Shown here piece after piece: positions 45,060 through 58,480 of a stretch of 64,000 bases of DNA; the stretch's first letter is position 1, and each line of letters begins with the position of its first letter. A program made the translations under genes and the position numbers. The DNA lies in NCBI RefSeq assembly GCF_963678635.1, contig NC_087066.1, forward strand, positions 31,439,301 to 31,503,300. Reading direction: 5' to 3'. The stretch comes from Symsagittifera roscoffensis. Lineage: Eukaryota; Xenacoelomorpha; Acoela; Convolutidae. The notes under the pieces are model-generated. The model was not told the origin of the DNA. It did no database searches and saw only the letters and a program-made list of their open reading frames with translations.

Positions 45060-48000
45060 CCAATTCAATGAGAGAAGTTTAAGGGCTGTAAGGGCGTCTG
45101 TTTTTTTTTCTGTTTCTAGTTCTGATTGAGCTATTTTTTTCTATCGTGTTTTTCTTTTAGCTGAAACGCACATCTTTTGTTCCCAATGTTCATAAGTGTC
45201 CAGTGTTTTATGGTAGTCTTGCTTCTCAGTTTTTACATTTCTGAGTTCTGTTCAACAGTAGTGTTCGTTTTGTATAATAGCTTTCTTGCTTTTTGTTTTT
45301 GGAATTCCAATTGAGTGGTTGTCTATCCAAGATTAGTGTCTAGTTTGGTGTGATGTTGTTTTTGTGCTGTTTTTTTTGTATCCTTGCTTTGTCATGTTGC
45401 TACGTAGATGAAATTATTTGGCCAGCCCAACGAGCAAACAAAAATGCTCATTTAATGGCATTTTTGCTGCATAGCATTGGCTATTAAATAGCATCTGTTG
45501 TATCTGATTTGTTAGTGGCTTTTTGTTGTGTGAGCGTAAGTGCCCTGTGCGGCAAATTGTTTCAGGACTTCGTTTGGTCTTGACTGGTTCATACCGATTT
45601 ATTTCACTCGTTAAGCTTTTAAGAGCAACTATATTTTAGGCTTATTTTTGCTCCAGCTAGTGGATTGTAGTTGTTACGATTTATTGGTTGTTCTGATATT
45701 TTGATCCACAAAGAGTTTGTCTGATTAAATTTTTCGAGGTTTCATGGTAAAAACGATTATCAGGATCATCTTGGTTGTTTACTTTAGATATCATTTGTGT
45801 ACCTTGTGTCGATTTGGTACTGGCTACTATGATAACTGATTAATACTTTTATCTGAATTGATGAGGGTAACCTAGTCGTCAATGCCTCTGCCTTGATCAA
45901 TTTTTAAAAAGTTTTTATCCAATTTTCATCCTAACCTTTTAGCATTTTGATTTAGAATTGATATAATTTATTTCGTTTAGTTGATCAAGTTTGGAGATTA
46001 GAATTTAATTACCACATTTTACTGCGATTTTTTCTGTTGATCCTGTTTTTTCAGATTGGGTTATTTTATCGAAAAAATCCAATCATAAATTGTTCTAGAA
46101 ATTCAAAGAACCTTTAATGCATGTTTTTTTTTCTCTTCATTTTCCAGTTCTGATTGAGCTATTTTTGGTTGTTTTTTTTTGGCTGAAATGCTCATATGTT
46201 GATCCCAGCCAGATTATTCTTATCAGTGTTCTTTTTTGCATGGTATTTTTGCTTTTTAATCTTTACATTTCCGTTTGATTGGAGATCTTTTCCACAGTTG
46301 TGTTCTTTTGTATGATAATTTTTATTGCCTTTTGCTTATGCAAATCCAGTTTATCGTTTGCCTATCTAAGATTAGTGTCCTATTTGGTTTGATGGTGTTT
46401 CTTGTGCCGTTGTATTGGAGTGTCTGTCCAAGAGTAGTGTCAAAATTGGTGTTAAGCAGTCCTGTCCACTTTCTGGTGTCTGAGTGAAAATTTTCGAGTT
46501 ATACCGATTGTCAAGAGATCATGGCTTAGATTGGATGACATGTGACTCTTAATCTGAAAGTCGGAGCTCAAGTTCAGCAGGTAACCGAAGATTTATATTA
46601 CTACTTTTTCTACCCACCACTAGATGATTATGCATTTTTTACTATGGTTATTGATTTTGACTTGAATGTGAATGGCCATTAAGGCAATCTCAATCTAACT
46701 GATCTATATGTTATCCAGATTTTGATTTGCGACTTTCGACAGATCCACTGTTTTGTTGGTTTTCAGATTTCTTCGTCATTACACCTTTTGAGGCAGTTTG
46801 CTTGGTTTTGGATTGTTCAGCTCATGCTAACACGTTTTTTTTATGTCTATTTTGCATTATCCGTGTTTTTGGTTTTTTTCATGTGTTTTCTATAGATCTG
46901 ACGGTTGGCTGGAGTGTCTGTTCAAGAATAATGACCAGATTGATATGATGCAATTGCTGCTCACCTTCTGATTTATTATGAAATTATGTCTGGATCATAT
47001 GCTTGCGATGTTATGATTTTTTGCTTGCTGTTTTGATGATTGGTTATGATTTTTTCTTGAGCTGAGGGATTTCTAGTGGCCATCATAGTATCCTCTAAGT
47101 TAACTCAGCCTAATTTTTATTTTTATTGAGTCTTCATTTTTATTGCAACTTCGATTTTCATTTACATGTTTTAGCTGTTTAATATGCTTCCCGTGTGATG
47201 ATTTTGTAGTTGTTACTATGACGATTGAGTCTTTTTTTTTCTCTGAATTTAGGATATCTTACTGAGCGTCATTGTTATTCAGTCCAACTCATATCAAACT
47301 GCATATTCACCTATTTGTAGACTCGCACTTGAGTTCAAACTTGCGGATCGAACTTCTGAAGATTTTTACAATATTCATTGTTGTTTTCAAACAATCGAGA
47401 AGTGTTGTTTTTCCAACCAAACTCGAAACTAGAGTCTCATTTGATACACGATTGCCGCATAGCATTGGCAACAAAGTAGTATGTGTATCTGCTTTATTGA
47501 TGGCTAGTTTTTACCTATTTTCATGCGACCAGGGCACAGATGTGAGGGCTCATGACAAATTTACGGTTCCAGTTTCTTTAGGTTGTTACAATGACCATTA
47601 TTGTTCTTAACCAAGAGCGCTAGCGATTATTTTTGCATTATGAATCCACTTTGGCCAACCCAATTCGCAAACAAAATTGCTCTTTTAATGGCAGTTTTGC
47701 TGCATATCATTGGCTATTAAATATCATTGCTGTATTTGCTTTGTTAGTGAATTGTTGTTGTTGTAAGCGCGTGAGTGCCCAGTGCGGCCTAGGTATTTGA
47801 CGACTTTTTCAAAGCTTATTTCTCCTTTTTTTTCACTCGTTAAATTTTTTTTGAGCTGCTATATTTTAAGGATATTTTAGTTTGAGCTTTTGGATTGTAG
47901 ATAATACTATTCATTTGCTGATCGCATTTTGATATTCTGATCCGCAAAGAATTTGTCGAAATTTTTCGAAGTTTTTTTGCACAAAAATTTGATCAAGTTC

Positions 48001-48411
48001 ATCGTGGTTGTGTGTTTAATTTAGTGATCATTTGTTTACCATGTGATGATTTTGTACTTGCTACTATGAGAACTGATTTTAACTCGAATCTGATTTAAAG
48101 ACTATTTCTTTTTATCATTTTTTTGTCATGTTGCCATTCATCTGAAACCGTTTAAGAGTCAATGAACGTAGTTCAGACTCTTATATAGGTCGCGATGATT
48201 TAATTTTGACAGTTTGGTTTTTGATTTCTTAATTTCTGTCCATTTCCTTTGTTAAAAGGAAGGCAAACTTCACTATCGAACAGCAAAGTGTCAAAGTCAC
48301 GAGATATGACCTCTAGTTTGGAAAGTGGAATTTTCTTTTTAGATTTCCCATCGAAAAAAAATATTGGTTGCTCCAGATTTCTTAATATGGGTTAATTTTA
48401 TCGAAATTCTG
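45060..48411 (+). repeat. Array unit 2
   Basis: Near-identical to units 1 and 3. Cassettes at 45806, 47195 and 48043; tRNA-like relic at 46514; palindrome-TATA module at 48164. Confidence 0.95.
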
Positions 48412-51400
48412 CCAATTCAATGAGAGAAGTTTAAGGGCTGTAAGGGCGTCTGTTTTTTTTTCTGTTTCTAGTTCTGATTGAGCTATTTTTTTCTATCGTG
48501 TTTTTCTTTTCGCTGAAACGCACATCTTTTGTTCCCAATGTTCATCAGTGTCCAGTGTTTTATGGTAGTCTTGCTTCTCAGTTTTTACATTTCTGAGTTC
48601 TGTTCAACAGTAGTGTTCGTTTTGTATAATAGCTTTCTTGCTTTTTGTTTTTGGAATTCCAATTGAGTGGTTGTCTATCCAAGATTAGTGTCTAGTTTGG
48701 TGTGATGTTGTTTTTGTGCTGTTTTTTTTGTATCCTTGCTTTGTCATGTTGCTACGTAGATGAAATTATTTGGCCAGCCCAACGAGCAAACAAAAATGCT
48801 CATTTAATGGCATTTTTGCTGCATAGCATTGGCTATTAAATAGCATCTGTTGTATCTGATTTGTTAGTGGCTTTTTGTTGTGTGAGCGTAAGTGCCCTGT
48901 GCGGCAAATTGTTTCAGGACTTCGTTTGGTCTTGACTGGTTCATACCGATTTATTTCACTCGTTAAGCTTTTAAGAGCAACTATATTTTAGGCTTATTTT
49001 TGCTCCAGCTAGTGGATTGTAGTTGTTACGATTTATTGGTTGTTCTGATATTTTGATCCACAAAGAGTTTGTCTGATTAAATTTTTCGAGGTTTCATGGT
49101 AAAAACGATTATCAGGATCATCTTGGTTGTTTACTTTAGATATCATTTGTGTACCTTGTGTCGATTTGGTACTGGCTACTATGATAACTGATTAATACTT
49201 TTATCTGAATTGATGAGGGTAACCTAGTCGTCAATGCCTCTGCCTTGATCAATTTTTAAAAAGTTTTTATCCAATTTTCATCCTAACCTTTTAGCATTTT
49301 GATTTAGAATTGATATAATTTATTTCGTTTAGTTGATCAAGTTTGGAGATTAGAATTTAATTACCACATTTTACTGCGATTTTTTCTGTTGATCCTGTTT
49401 TTTCAGACTGGGTTATTTTATCGAAAAAATCCAATCATAAATTGTTCTAGAAATTCAAAGAACCTTTAATGCATGTTTTTTTTCTCTTCATTTTCCAGTT
49501 CTGATTGAGCTATTTTTGGTTGTTTTTTTTGGCTGAAATGCTCATATGTTGATCCCAGCCAGATTATTCTTATCAGTGTTCTTTTTTGCATGGTATTTTT
49601 GCTTTTTAATCTTTACATTTCCGTTTGATTGGAGATCTTTTCCACAGTAGTGTTCTTTTGTATGATAATTTTTTTTGCCTTTTGCTTATGCAAATCCAGT
49701 TTATCGTTTGCCTATCTAAGATTAGTGTCCTATTTGGTTTGATGGTGTTTCTTGTGCCGTTGTATTGGAGTGTCTGTCCAAGAGTAGTGTCAAAATTGGT
49801 GTTAAGCAGTCCTGTCCACTTTCTGGTGTCTGAGTGAAAATTTTCGAGTTATACCGATTGTCAAGAGATCATGGCTTAGATTGGATGACATGTGACTCTT
49901 AATCTGAAAGTCGGAGCTCAAGTTCAGCAGGTAACCGAAGATTTATATTACTACTTTTTCTACCCACCACTAGATGATTATGCATTTTTTACTATGGTTA
50001 TTGATTTTGACTTGAATGTGAATGGCCATTAAGGCAATCTCAATCTAACTGATCTATATGTTATCCAGATTTTGATTTGCGACTTTCGACAGATCCACTG
50101 TTTTGTTGGTTTTCAGATTTCTTCGTCATTACACCTTTTGAGGCAGTTTGCTTGGTTTTGGATTGTTCAGCTCATGCTAACACGTTTTTTTTTATGTCTA
50201 TTTTGCATTATCCGTGTTTTTGGTTTTTTTCATGTGTTTTCTATAGATCTGACGGTTGGCTGGAGTGTCTGTTCAAGAATAATGACCAGATTGATATGAT
50301 GCAATTGCTGCTCACCTTCTGATTTATTATGAAATTATGTCTGGATCATATGCTTGCGATGTTATGATTTTTTGCTTGCTGTTTTGATGATTGGTTATGA
50401 TTTTTTCTTGAGCTGAGGGATTTCTAGTGGCCATCATAGTTTCCTCTAAGTTAACTCAGCCTATTTTTTATTTTTATTGAGTCTTCATTTTTATTGCAAC
50501 TTCGATTTTCATTTACATGTTTTAGCTGTTTAATATGCTTCCCGTGTGATGATTTTGTAGTTGTTACTATGACGATTGAGTCTTTTTTTTTCTCTGAATT
50601 TAGGATATCTTACTGAGCGTCATTGTTATTCAGTCCAACTAATATCAAACTGCATATTCACCTATTTGTAGACTCGCACTTGAGTTCAAACTTGCGGATC
50701 GAACTTCTGAAGATTTTTACAATATTCATTGTTGTTTTCAAACAATCGAGAAGTGTTGTTTTTCCAACCAAACTCGAAACTAGAGTCTCATTTGATACAC
50801 GATTGCCGCATAGCATTGGCAACAAAATAGTATGTGTATCTGCTTTATTGATGGCTAGTTTTTACCTATTTTCATGCGACCAGGACACAGATGTGAGGGC
50901 TCATGACAAATTTACGGTTCCAGTTTCTTTAGGTTGTTACAATGACCATTATTGTTCTTAACCAAGAGCGCTAGCGATTATTTTTGCATTATGAATCCAC
51001 TTTGGCCAACCCAATTCGCAAACAAAATTGCTCTTTTAATGGCAGTTTTGCTGCATATCATTGGCTATTAAATATCATCTGCTGTATTTGCTTTGTTAGT
51101 GAATTGTTGTTGTTGTAAGCGCGTGAGTGCCCAGTGCGGCCTAGGTATTTGACGACTTTTTCAAAGCTTATTTCTCCTTTTTTTCACTCGTTAAATTTTT
51201 TTTGAGCTGCTATATTTTAAGGATATTTTAGTTTGAGCTTTTGGATTGTAGATAATACTATTCATTTGCTGATCGCATTTTGATATTCTGATCCGCAAAG
51301 AATTTGTCGAAATTTTTCGAAGTTTTTTTGCACAAAAATTTGATCAAGTTCATCGTGGTTGTGTGTTTAATTTAGTGATCATTTGTTTACCATTTGATGA

Positions 51401-51762
51401 TTTTGTACTTGCTACTATGAGAACTGATTTTAACTCGAATCTGATTTAAAGACTATTTCTTTTTATCATTTTTTTGTCATGTTGCCATTCATCTGAAACC
51501 GTTTAAGAGTCAATGAACGTAGTTCAGACTCTTATATAGGTCGCGATGATTTAATTTTGACAGTTTGGTTTTTGATTTCTTAATTTCTGTCCATTTCCTT
51601 TGTTAAAAGGAAGGCAAACTTCACTATCGAACAGCAAAGTGTCAAAGTCACGAGATATGACCTCTAGTTTGGAAAGTGGAATTTTCTTTTTAGATTTCCC
51701 ATCGAAAAAAAATATTGGTTGCTCCAAATTTCTTAATATGGGTTAATTTTATCGAAATTCTG
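48412..51762 (+). repeat. Array unit 3
   Basis: Cassettes at 49158, 50546 and 51394 (C box changed to TTGATGA); tRNA-like relic at 49864; palindrome-TATA module at 51505. A T-run near 50188 is one base longer than in units 1 and 2, which shifts the small open frame there. Confidence 0.95.
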
Positions 51763-54700
51763 CCAATTCAATGAGAGAAGTTTAAGGGCTGTAAGGGCGT
51801 CTGTTTTTTTTCTGTTTCTAGTTCTGATTGAGCTATTTTTTTCTATCGTGTTTTTCTTTTCGCTGAAACGCACATCTTTTGTTCCCAATGTTCATCAGTG
51901 TCCAGTGTTTTATGGTAGTCTTGCTTCTCAGTTTTTACATTTCTGAGTTCTGTTCAACAGTAGTGTTCGTTTTGTGTAATAGCTTTCTTGCTTTTTGTTT
52001 TTGGAATTCCAATTGAGTGGTTGTCTATCCAAGATTAGTGTCTAGTTTGGTGTGATGTTGTTTTTGTGCTGTTTTTTTTTGTATCCTTGCTTTGTCATGT
52101 TGCTACGTAGATGAAATAATTTGGCCAGCCCAACGAGCAAACAAAAATGCTCATTTAATGGCATTTTTGCTGCATAGCATTGGCTATTAAATAGCATCTG
52201 TTGTATCTGATTTGTTGGTGGCTTTTTGTTGTGTGAGCGTAAGTGCCCTGTGCGGCAAATTGTTTCAGGACTTCGTTTGGTCTTGACTGGTTCATACCGA
52301 TTTATTTCACTCGTTAAGCTTTTAAGAGCAACTATATTTTAGGCTTATTTTTGCTCCAGCTAGTGGATTGTAGTTGTTACGATTTATTGGTTGTTCTGAT
52401 ATTTTGATCCACAAAGAGTTTGTCTGATTAAATTTTTCGAGGTTTCATGGTAAAAACGATTATCAGGATCATCTTGGTTGTTTACTTTAGATATCATTTG
52501 TTTACCTTGTGTCGATTTGGTACTGGCTACTATGATAACTGATTAATACTTTTATCTGAATTGATGAGGGTAACCTAGTCGTCAATGCCTCTGCCTTGAT
52601 CAATTTTTAAAAAGTTTTTATCCAATTTTCATCCTAACCTTTTAGCATTTTGATTTAGAATTGATATAATTTATTTCGTTTAGTTGATCAAGTTTGGAGA
52701 TTAGAATTTAATTACCACATTTTACTGCGATTTTTTCTGTTGATCCTGTTTTTTCAGATTGGGTTATTTTATCGAAAAAATCCAATCATAAATTGTTCTA
52801 GAAATTCAAAGAACCTTTAATGCATGTTTTTTTTTCTCTTCATTTTCCAGTTCCGATTGAGCTATTTTTGGTTGTTTTTTTTTGGCTGAAATGCTCATAT
52901 GTTGATCCCAGCCAGATTATTCTTATCAGTGTTCTTTTTTGCATGGTATTTTTGCTTTTTAATCTTTACATTTCCGTTTGATTGGAGATCTTTTCCACAG
53001 TAGTGTTCTTTTGTATGATAATTTTTTTTGCCTTTTGCTTATGCAAATCCAGTTTATCGTTTGCCTATCTAAGATTAGTGTCCTATTTGGTTTGATGGTG
53101 TTTCTTGTGCCGTTGTATTGGAGTGTCTGTCCAAGAGTAGTGTCAAAATTGGTGTTAAGCAGTCCTGTCCACTTTCTGGTGCCTGAGTGAAAATTTTCGA
53201 GTTATACCGATTGTCAAGAGATCATGGCTTAGATTGGATGACATGTGACTCTTAATCTGAAAGTCGGAGCTCAAGTTCAGCAGGTAACCGAAGATTTATA
53301 TTACTACTTTTTCTACCCACCACTAGATGATTATGCATTTTTTACTATGGTTATTGATTTTGACTTGAATGTGAATGGCCATTAAGGCAATCTCAATCTA
53401 ACTCATCTATATGTTATCCAGATTTTGATTTGCGACTTTCGACAGATCCACTGTTTTGTTTTTTTTTCAAATTTCTTCGTCATTTCACCTTTTGAGGCAG
53501 TTTGCTTGGTTTTGGATTGTTCAGCTCATGCTAACACGTTTTTTTTTATGTCTATTTTGCATTATCCGTGTTTTTGGTTTTTTTCATGTGTTTTCTATAG
53601 ATCTGACGGTTGGCTGGAGTGTCTGTTCAAGAATAATGACCAGATTGATATGATGCAATTGCTGCTCACCTTCTGATTTATTATGAAATTATGTCTGGAT
53701 CATATGCTTGCGATGTTATGATTTTTTGCTCGCTGTTTTGATGATTGGTTATGATTTTTTCTTGAGCTGAGGGCTTTCTAGTGGCCATCATAGTATCCTC
53801 TAAGTTAACTCAGCCTAATTTTATTTTTATTGAGTCTTCGTTTTTATTGCAACTTCGATTTTCATTTACATGTTTTAGCTGTTTAATATGCTTCCCGTGT
53901 GATGATTTTGTAGTTGTTACTATGACGATTGAGTCTTTTTTTTCTCTGAATTTAGGATATCTTACTGAGCGTCATTGTTATTCAGTCCAACTCATATCAA
54001 ACTGCATATGCACCTATTTGTAGACTCGCACTTGAGTTCAAACTTGCGGATCGAACTTCTGAAGATTTTTACAATATTCATTGTTGTTTTCAAACAATCG
54101 AGAAGTGTTGTTTTTCCAACCAAACTCGAAACTAGAGTCTCATTTGATACATGATTGCCGCATAGCATTGGCAACAAAATACTATGTGTATCTGCTTTAT
54201 TGATGGCTAGTTTTTACCTATTTTCATGCGACCAGGGCACAGATGTGAGGGCTCATGACAAATTTACGGTTCCAGTTTCTTTAGATTGTTACAATGACCA
54301 TTATTGTTCTTAACCAAGAGCGCTAGCGATCATTTTTGCATTATGAATCCACTTTGGCCAACCCAATTCGCAAACAAAATTGCTCTTTTAATGGCAGTTT
54401 TGCTGCATATCATTGGCTTTTAAATATCATCTGCTGTATCTGCTTTGTTAGTGAATTGTTGTTGTTGTAAGCGCGTGAGTGCCCAGTGCGGCCTAAGTAT
54501 TTGACGACTTTTTCAAAGCTTATTTCTTTTTTTCACTCGTTAAGTTTTTTTTGAGCTGCTATATTTTAAGGAGATTTTAGTTTGAGCTTTTGGATTGTAG
54601 ATAATACTATTCATTTGCTGATCGCATTTTGATATTCTGATCCGCAAAGAATTTGTCGAAATTTTTCGAAGTTTTTTTGCACAAAAATTTGATCAAGTTC

Positions 54701-55113
54701 ATCGTGGTTGTGTGTTTAATTTAGTGATCATTTGTTTACCATGTGATGATTTTGTACTTGCTACTATGAGAACTGATTTTAACTCGAATCTGATTTAAAG
54801 ACTATTTCTTTTTATCATTTTTTTGTCATGTTGCCATTCATCTGAAACCGTTTAAGAGTCGATGAACGTAGTTCAGACTCTTATATAGGTCGCGATGATT
54901 TAATTTTTGACAGTTTGGTTTTTGATTTCTTAATTTCTGTCCATTTCCTTTGTTAAAAGGAAGGCAAACTTCACTATCGAACAGCAAAAGTGTCAAAGTC
55001 ACGAGATATGACCTCTAGTTTGGAAAGTGGAATTTTCTTTTTAGATTTCCCATCGAAAAAAAATATTGGTTGCTCCAGATTTCTTAATATGGGTTAGTTT
55101 TATCGAAATTCTG
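51763..55113 (+). repeat. Array unit 4
   Basis: Cassettes at 52509, 53899 and 54743; tRNA-like relic at 53217; palindrome-TATA module at 54854. CGA to TGA (near 54151) puts a stop into the 112-codon frame seen in units 1-3, which speaks against that frame being a gene. Confidence 0.95.
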
Positions 55114-55545
55114 CCAATTCAATGAGAGAAGTTTAAGGGCTGTAAGGGCGTCTGTTTTTTTTCTGTTTCTAGTTCTGATTGAGCTATTTTTTTCTATCGT
55201 GTTTTTCTTTTCGCTGAAACGCACATCTTTTGTTCCCAATGTTCCTCATCAGTGTCCAGTGTTTTATGGTAGTCTTGCTTCTCAGTTTTTACATTTCTGA
55301 GTTCTGTTCAACAGTAGTGTTCGTTTTGTATAATAGCTTTCTTGCTTTTTGTTTTTGGAATTCCAATTGAGTGGTTGTGTATCCAAGATTAGTGTCTAGT
55401 TTGGTGTGATGTTGTTTTTGTGCTGATTTTTTTGTATCCTTGCTTTGTCATGTTGCTACGTAGATGAAATAATTTGGCCAGCCCAACGAGCAAACAAAAA
55501 TGCTCATTTAATGGCATTTTTGCTGCATAGCATTGGCTATAATAT
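55114..55545 (+). repeat. Array unit 5, partial
   Basis: Close to units 1-4 until ~55545. A local duplication of the TATCCTTGCTTTGTCATGTT block follows at ~55604, and the sequence then continues as a diverged copy. Confidence 0.85.
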
Positions 55546-57133
55546 AGAATCTGTTGTATCTAATTTGTCAGTGGCTTTTTGTTGTGTGAATGTTTTTTTT
55601 CTGTATCCTTGCTTTGTCATGTTGCTACGTATATGAAATAATTTGGCCAACTCAACGAGCAAAGAAAAATTCTCGTTTAATGGCTTTCTTGCTGCATAGC
55701 ATTGGCTATTAAATAGCATCTGTTGTATCTGATTTGTTAGTGGCTTTTTGTTGTGTGAGCGTAAGTGCCCTGTGCGGCAAATTGTTTCAGGACTTCGTTT
55801 GGTCTTGACTGGTTCATACCGATTTATTTCACTCGTTAAGCTTTTAAGAGCAACTATATTTTAGCCTTATTTTAGCTCCAGCTTGTGGATTGTAGTTTAT
55901 ACGATTTATTTGTTGTTCTTGTTCTGATATTCTGATCCACAAAGAATTTCTGATTAAATTTTTCGAGGTTCCATGGTAAAAAAAAGATGATCAGGTTCAT
56001 CTTGGTTGTTTACTTTAGATGTCATTTGTTTACCTTGTGTTGATTTGGTACTGGCTACTATGATAACTGATTAATACTTTTATCTGAATTGATGAGGGTG
56101 TCCTAGTCGTCAATGCCTCTGCCTCGACCATTTTTATTAAAGTTTTATCCATTCTTCATCCTAACTTTTTAGCATTTTGATTTAGAATTGATATAATTTA
56201 TTTGGTTTGTTGATCAAGTTTGGAGATTAGAATTTAATTATCAGATTTCCCTGCGATTTTTTTTGGTGATCCTGTTTTTTCAAATTGGGTTATTTTCATC
56301 GAAAAAAAGCCAATCATAAATTGTTCTAGAAATTCAAAGAACCTCTAGGGCATCTGTTTTTTTTTCTTTCATTTTCCAGTTCTGATTGAGCTATATATTT
56401 TTTTTTTGGCTGAAACGCTCATATGTTGATCCCAGGTTTTCCTCATCAGTGTTCATTTTTGTTTGGTATTTTTGCTTTTTAATCTTTACATTTCCGTTTG
56501 ATTGGAGGTCTTTTCCACAGTAGTATTCTTTTGTATGATAATTTTTTTGCCTTTTGCTTATGCAATTCCAGTTTATCGGTTGCCTATCCAAGATTAGTGT
56601 CCTATTTGGTTTGATGGTGTTTCTTGTATCGTTGTATTGGAGTGTCTGTCCAAGAGTAGTGTCAAAATTGGTGTTGTGCAGTCCTGTCCACTTTCTGGTG
56701 TCTGAGTGAAAATTTTCGAGTTATACCGATTGTCAAGAGACCATGGCTTAGATTGGAGGACATGTGACTCTTAATCTGAAAGTCGGGGAAGTCCGGCAGG
56801 TAACCGAAGATTTATTTTACTACTTTTTCTACATACCACTAGATGATTATGCATTTGTTTTGGATTATTCAGCTCATGCCAGCATGTTATTTTTCATGTC
56901 TGTTTTGCATTATCCGTGTTTTCTGTTTTTTTTCTTGCGTTTTCTATGCATCTGACGTTTGGCTGGAGTATCTGTTCAAGAATAATGACCAGATTGATAT
57001 GATGCAATGCTGTTCACATTCTGATCTCTGATGAATTGATATCTGATTGAATTGTTTCGGCAATTTTGAGTAAACATAAGTGAACATTCGGAGCATTGTC
57101 GTTATTTTTTCTCTGGTCAATCATTTGCATTGA

Positions 57134-57184
57134 GTGATGATTTTGTACTTGCTACTATGAGAACTGATTTTAGCTCAAACCTGA
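57134..57184 (+). repeat. C/D-box-like cassette i (51 nt)
   Basis: GTGATGA ... TATGAGA ... CTGA. It is the same type as cassette h, but with AGCTCAAAC before CTGA and unrelated sequence upstream. Confidence 0.55.
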
Positions 57185-57950
57185 TTTGAAGATTAACTCA
57201 TTGTTTCAATGCATTGTCACAACAATTGAATTTGGCTGCCTTTTGCTCGAGAGAACTTATACTCTGAATGAATGTCCAAGCAAGGGTGTTGTCGGCTTAC
57301 TGTCCATGCTCAGACTTCTGTTATGAATTCTCCATTTTGTTTTGCTAACGAACTAAGAACTTTGCGATGTTCAGTTTGTTTTTTTCTAACGCATATGAAA
57401 CTTTTTGTTTCTTATTTACAGTCAGCTCAACTTAGTTATGTGAGCTAATGTTTTCTTGATGAACGTAGTGAAGACGCTTTGGAGCTCGGATTGATTTGTT
57501 GCTATAGTTTAAGAAAATTTTTCAAACTCTGCAGTTTTCAACATTTTTTTTGAATATAACAAAAAACCAGTTTTGAAAATGAACTGTTTTTAACAAATTT
57601 TTTTTCAAAATTTAACAAAAAACCAATTCGAGCCTTCACCACGTGCATTCTTTGAAACTTTGAAAAATTAAAATTACATAATTATAAGTTGAGTTTTTAG
57701 AAGAAGGAAAAACAAAACATCGTTTGCGAGCAGGAAGACAAATAACGCTCTCGATCAACAAAAATTCACAAGGCTCCCGAAAACGTGATAAACTTTTCGT
57801 TTTAAGAATGAATTTTGTTCCCGCCACCTTGACGCACCAGTCAAAAACGTTACTCACAACTTAAGAAAAGTTTCCAAAAACAGTGACTTTTAATGGCAAC
57901 ATTCCCAACTAAATCAATTTTGAAAAGACAATGTCATTTACCTCAGCAAG

Positions 57951-58332
57951 CAGATTTCATGTTTTGGGTATAAATTCAAATGTCTCATAAAGACATGTAT
58001 GGTTGGGGTAATGAAAGTTACGTATATCATCATAAGAGCTCTCAATGTCCCTTTCTCTCATCACTTGTGAGATACTTAATATTTGGTACGGCTGCTGTCC
58101 CCCACAATCATTCACTATCCCCTATTAGTTCTCTTGTTTCTCAATTATTAATTCATTTCGCCTTAATTAGACCGAGAGAAACTTTAGTTTTCAGAATTCC
58201 CTGCATTTTTTTCGTTTTGACTCCTTTTCCTCGAATTGGGCTACTTTTTATTGAAAATTACCAATTACAAAAATGTGATCTATCTTTGAATTCTAAAAAT
58301 ACAAAAATGTGATCTATCTTTGAATTCTAAAA
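57951..58332 (+). other. Unrecognised open piece and 34-bp tandem duplication
   Basis: The open frame 57980-58312 (110 codons) is hydrophobic in its middle. I do not recognise it, and its end runs into a repeat module. A 32-bp block starting ACAAAAATGTGATCTATC is tandemly duplicated at 58267 and 58301. Confidence 0.35.
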
Positions 58333-58429
58333 TTCAAAAGCTTACGAATTTTTTGAATGACGCACTTTATCGTGCCCTTGTGGTAAATATGCAATTGCGA
58401 TTTCAAATTGTGATCCATGGTTAATATGT

Positions 58430-58480
58430 GTGATGATTTTGGTACTTGCTACTATGATGATTGATTATTACTTTTTCTGA
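58430..58480 (+). repeat. C/D-box-like cassette j (51 nt), best C' box
   Basis: GTGATGA, TTTTGGTACTTGCTAC, TATGATGA (perfect C'-type TGATGA) and CTGA. The region before the C' box has CTAC at the place a D' box would take. Confidence 0.55.

Larger units (their letters stand above)
41713..55545 (+). repeat. Tandem array of ~3.35-kb units (4 full copies plus partial fifth)
   Basis: The landmark CCAATTCAATGAGAGAAG begins units at 41713, 45060, 48412, 51763 and 55114 (periods 3347, 3352, 3351, 3351). Neighbouring units differ by only a few substitutions and T-run length changes per kb. Outside the array, on both sides, the same modules are present but diverged and reordered. This is the usual picture of an array homogenised in its centre by unequal exchange or conversion. 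No frame in the unit is conserved as protein. If the unit is transcribed, + is the likely sense strand, because tRNA-like, TATA-like and C/D-like signals all lie on it. Confidence 0.95.

Noticed and set aside
42924-54300. Open frames of 70, 73 and 112 codons repeated in each array unit
   Set aside because: They recur only because the DNA is repeated. T-run length changes shift the 73-codon frame in units 3 and 4, unit 4 has CGA to TGA in the 112-codon frame, and the flank copy near 39831 is broken. No protein constraint is visible.
41713-55545. CRISPR array
   Set aside because: The repeats are kilobase-long units with internal modules, not short repeats with unique spacers, and the sequence is eukaryotic.
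40424-56806. Functional tRNA genes (Arg-CCT-like, Lys-CTT-like)
   Set aside because: A and B boxes and the anticodon-arm place are recognisable, but the acceptor stems do not pair and the stems contain mismatches. These are relics or SINE heads.
57980-58312. 110-codon open frame as a gene
   Set aside because: There is no family resemblance, no conservation with other module copies, and its end lies in a repeat module with a 34-bp tandem duplication.
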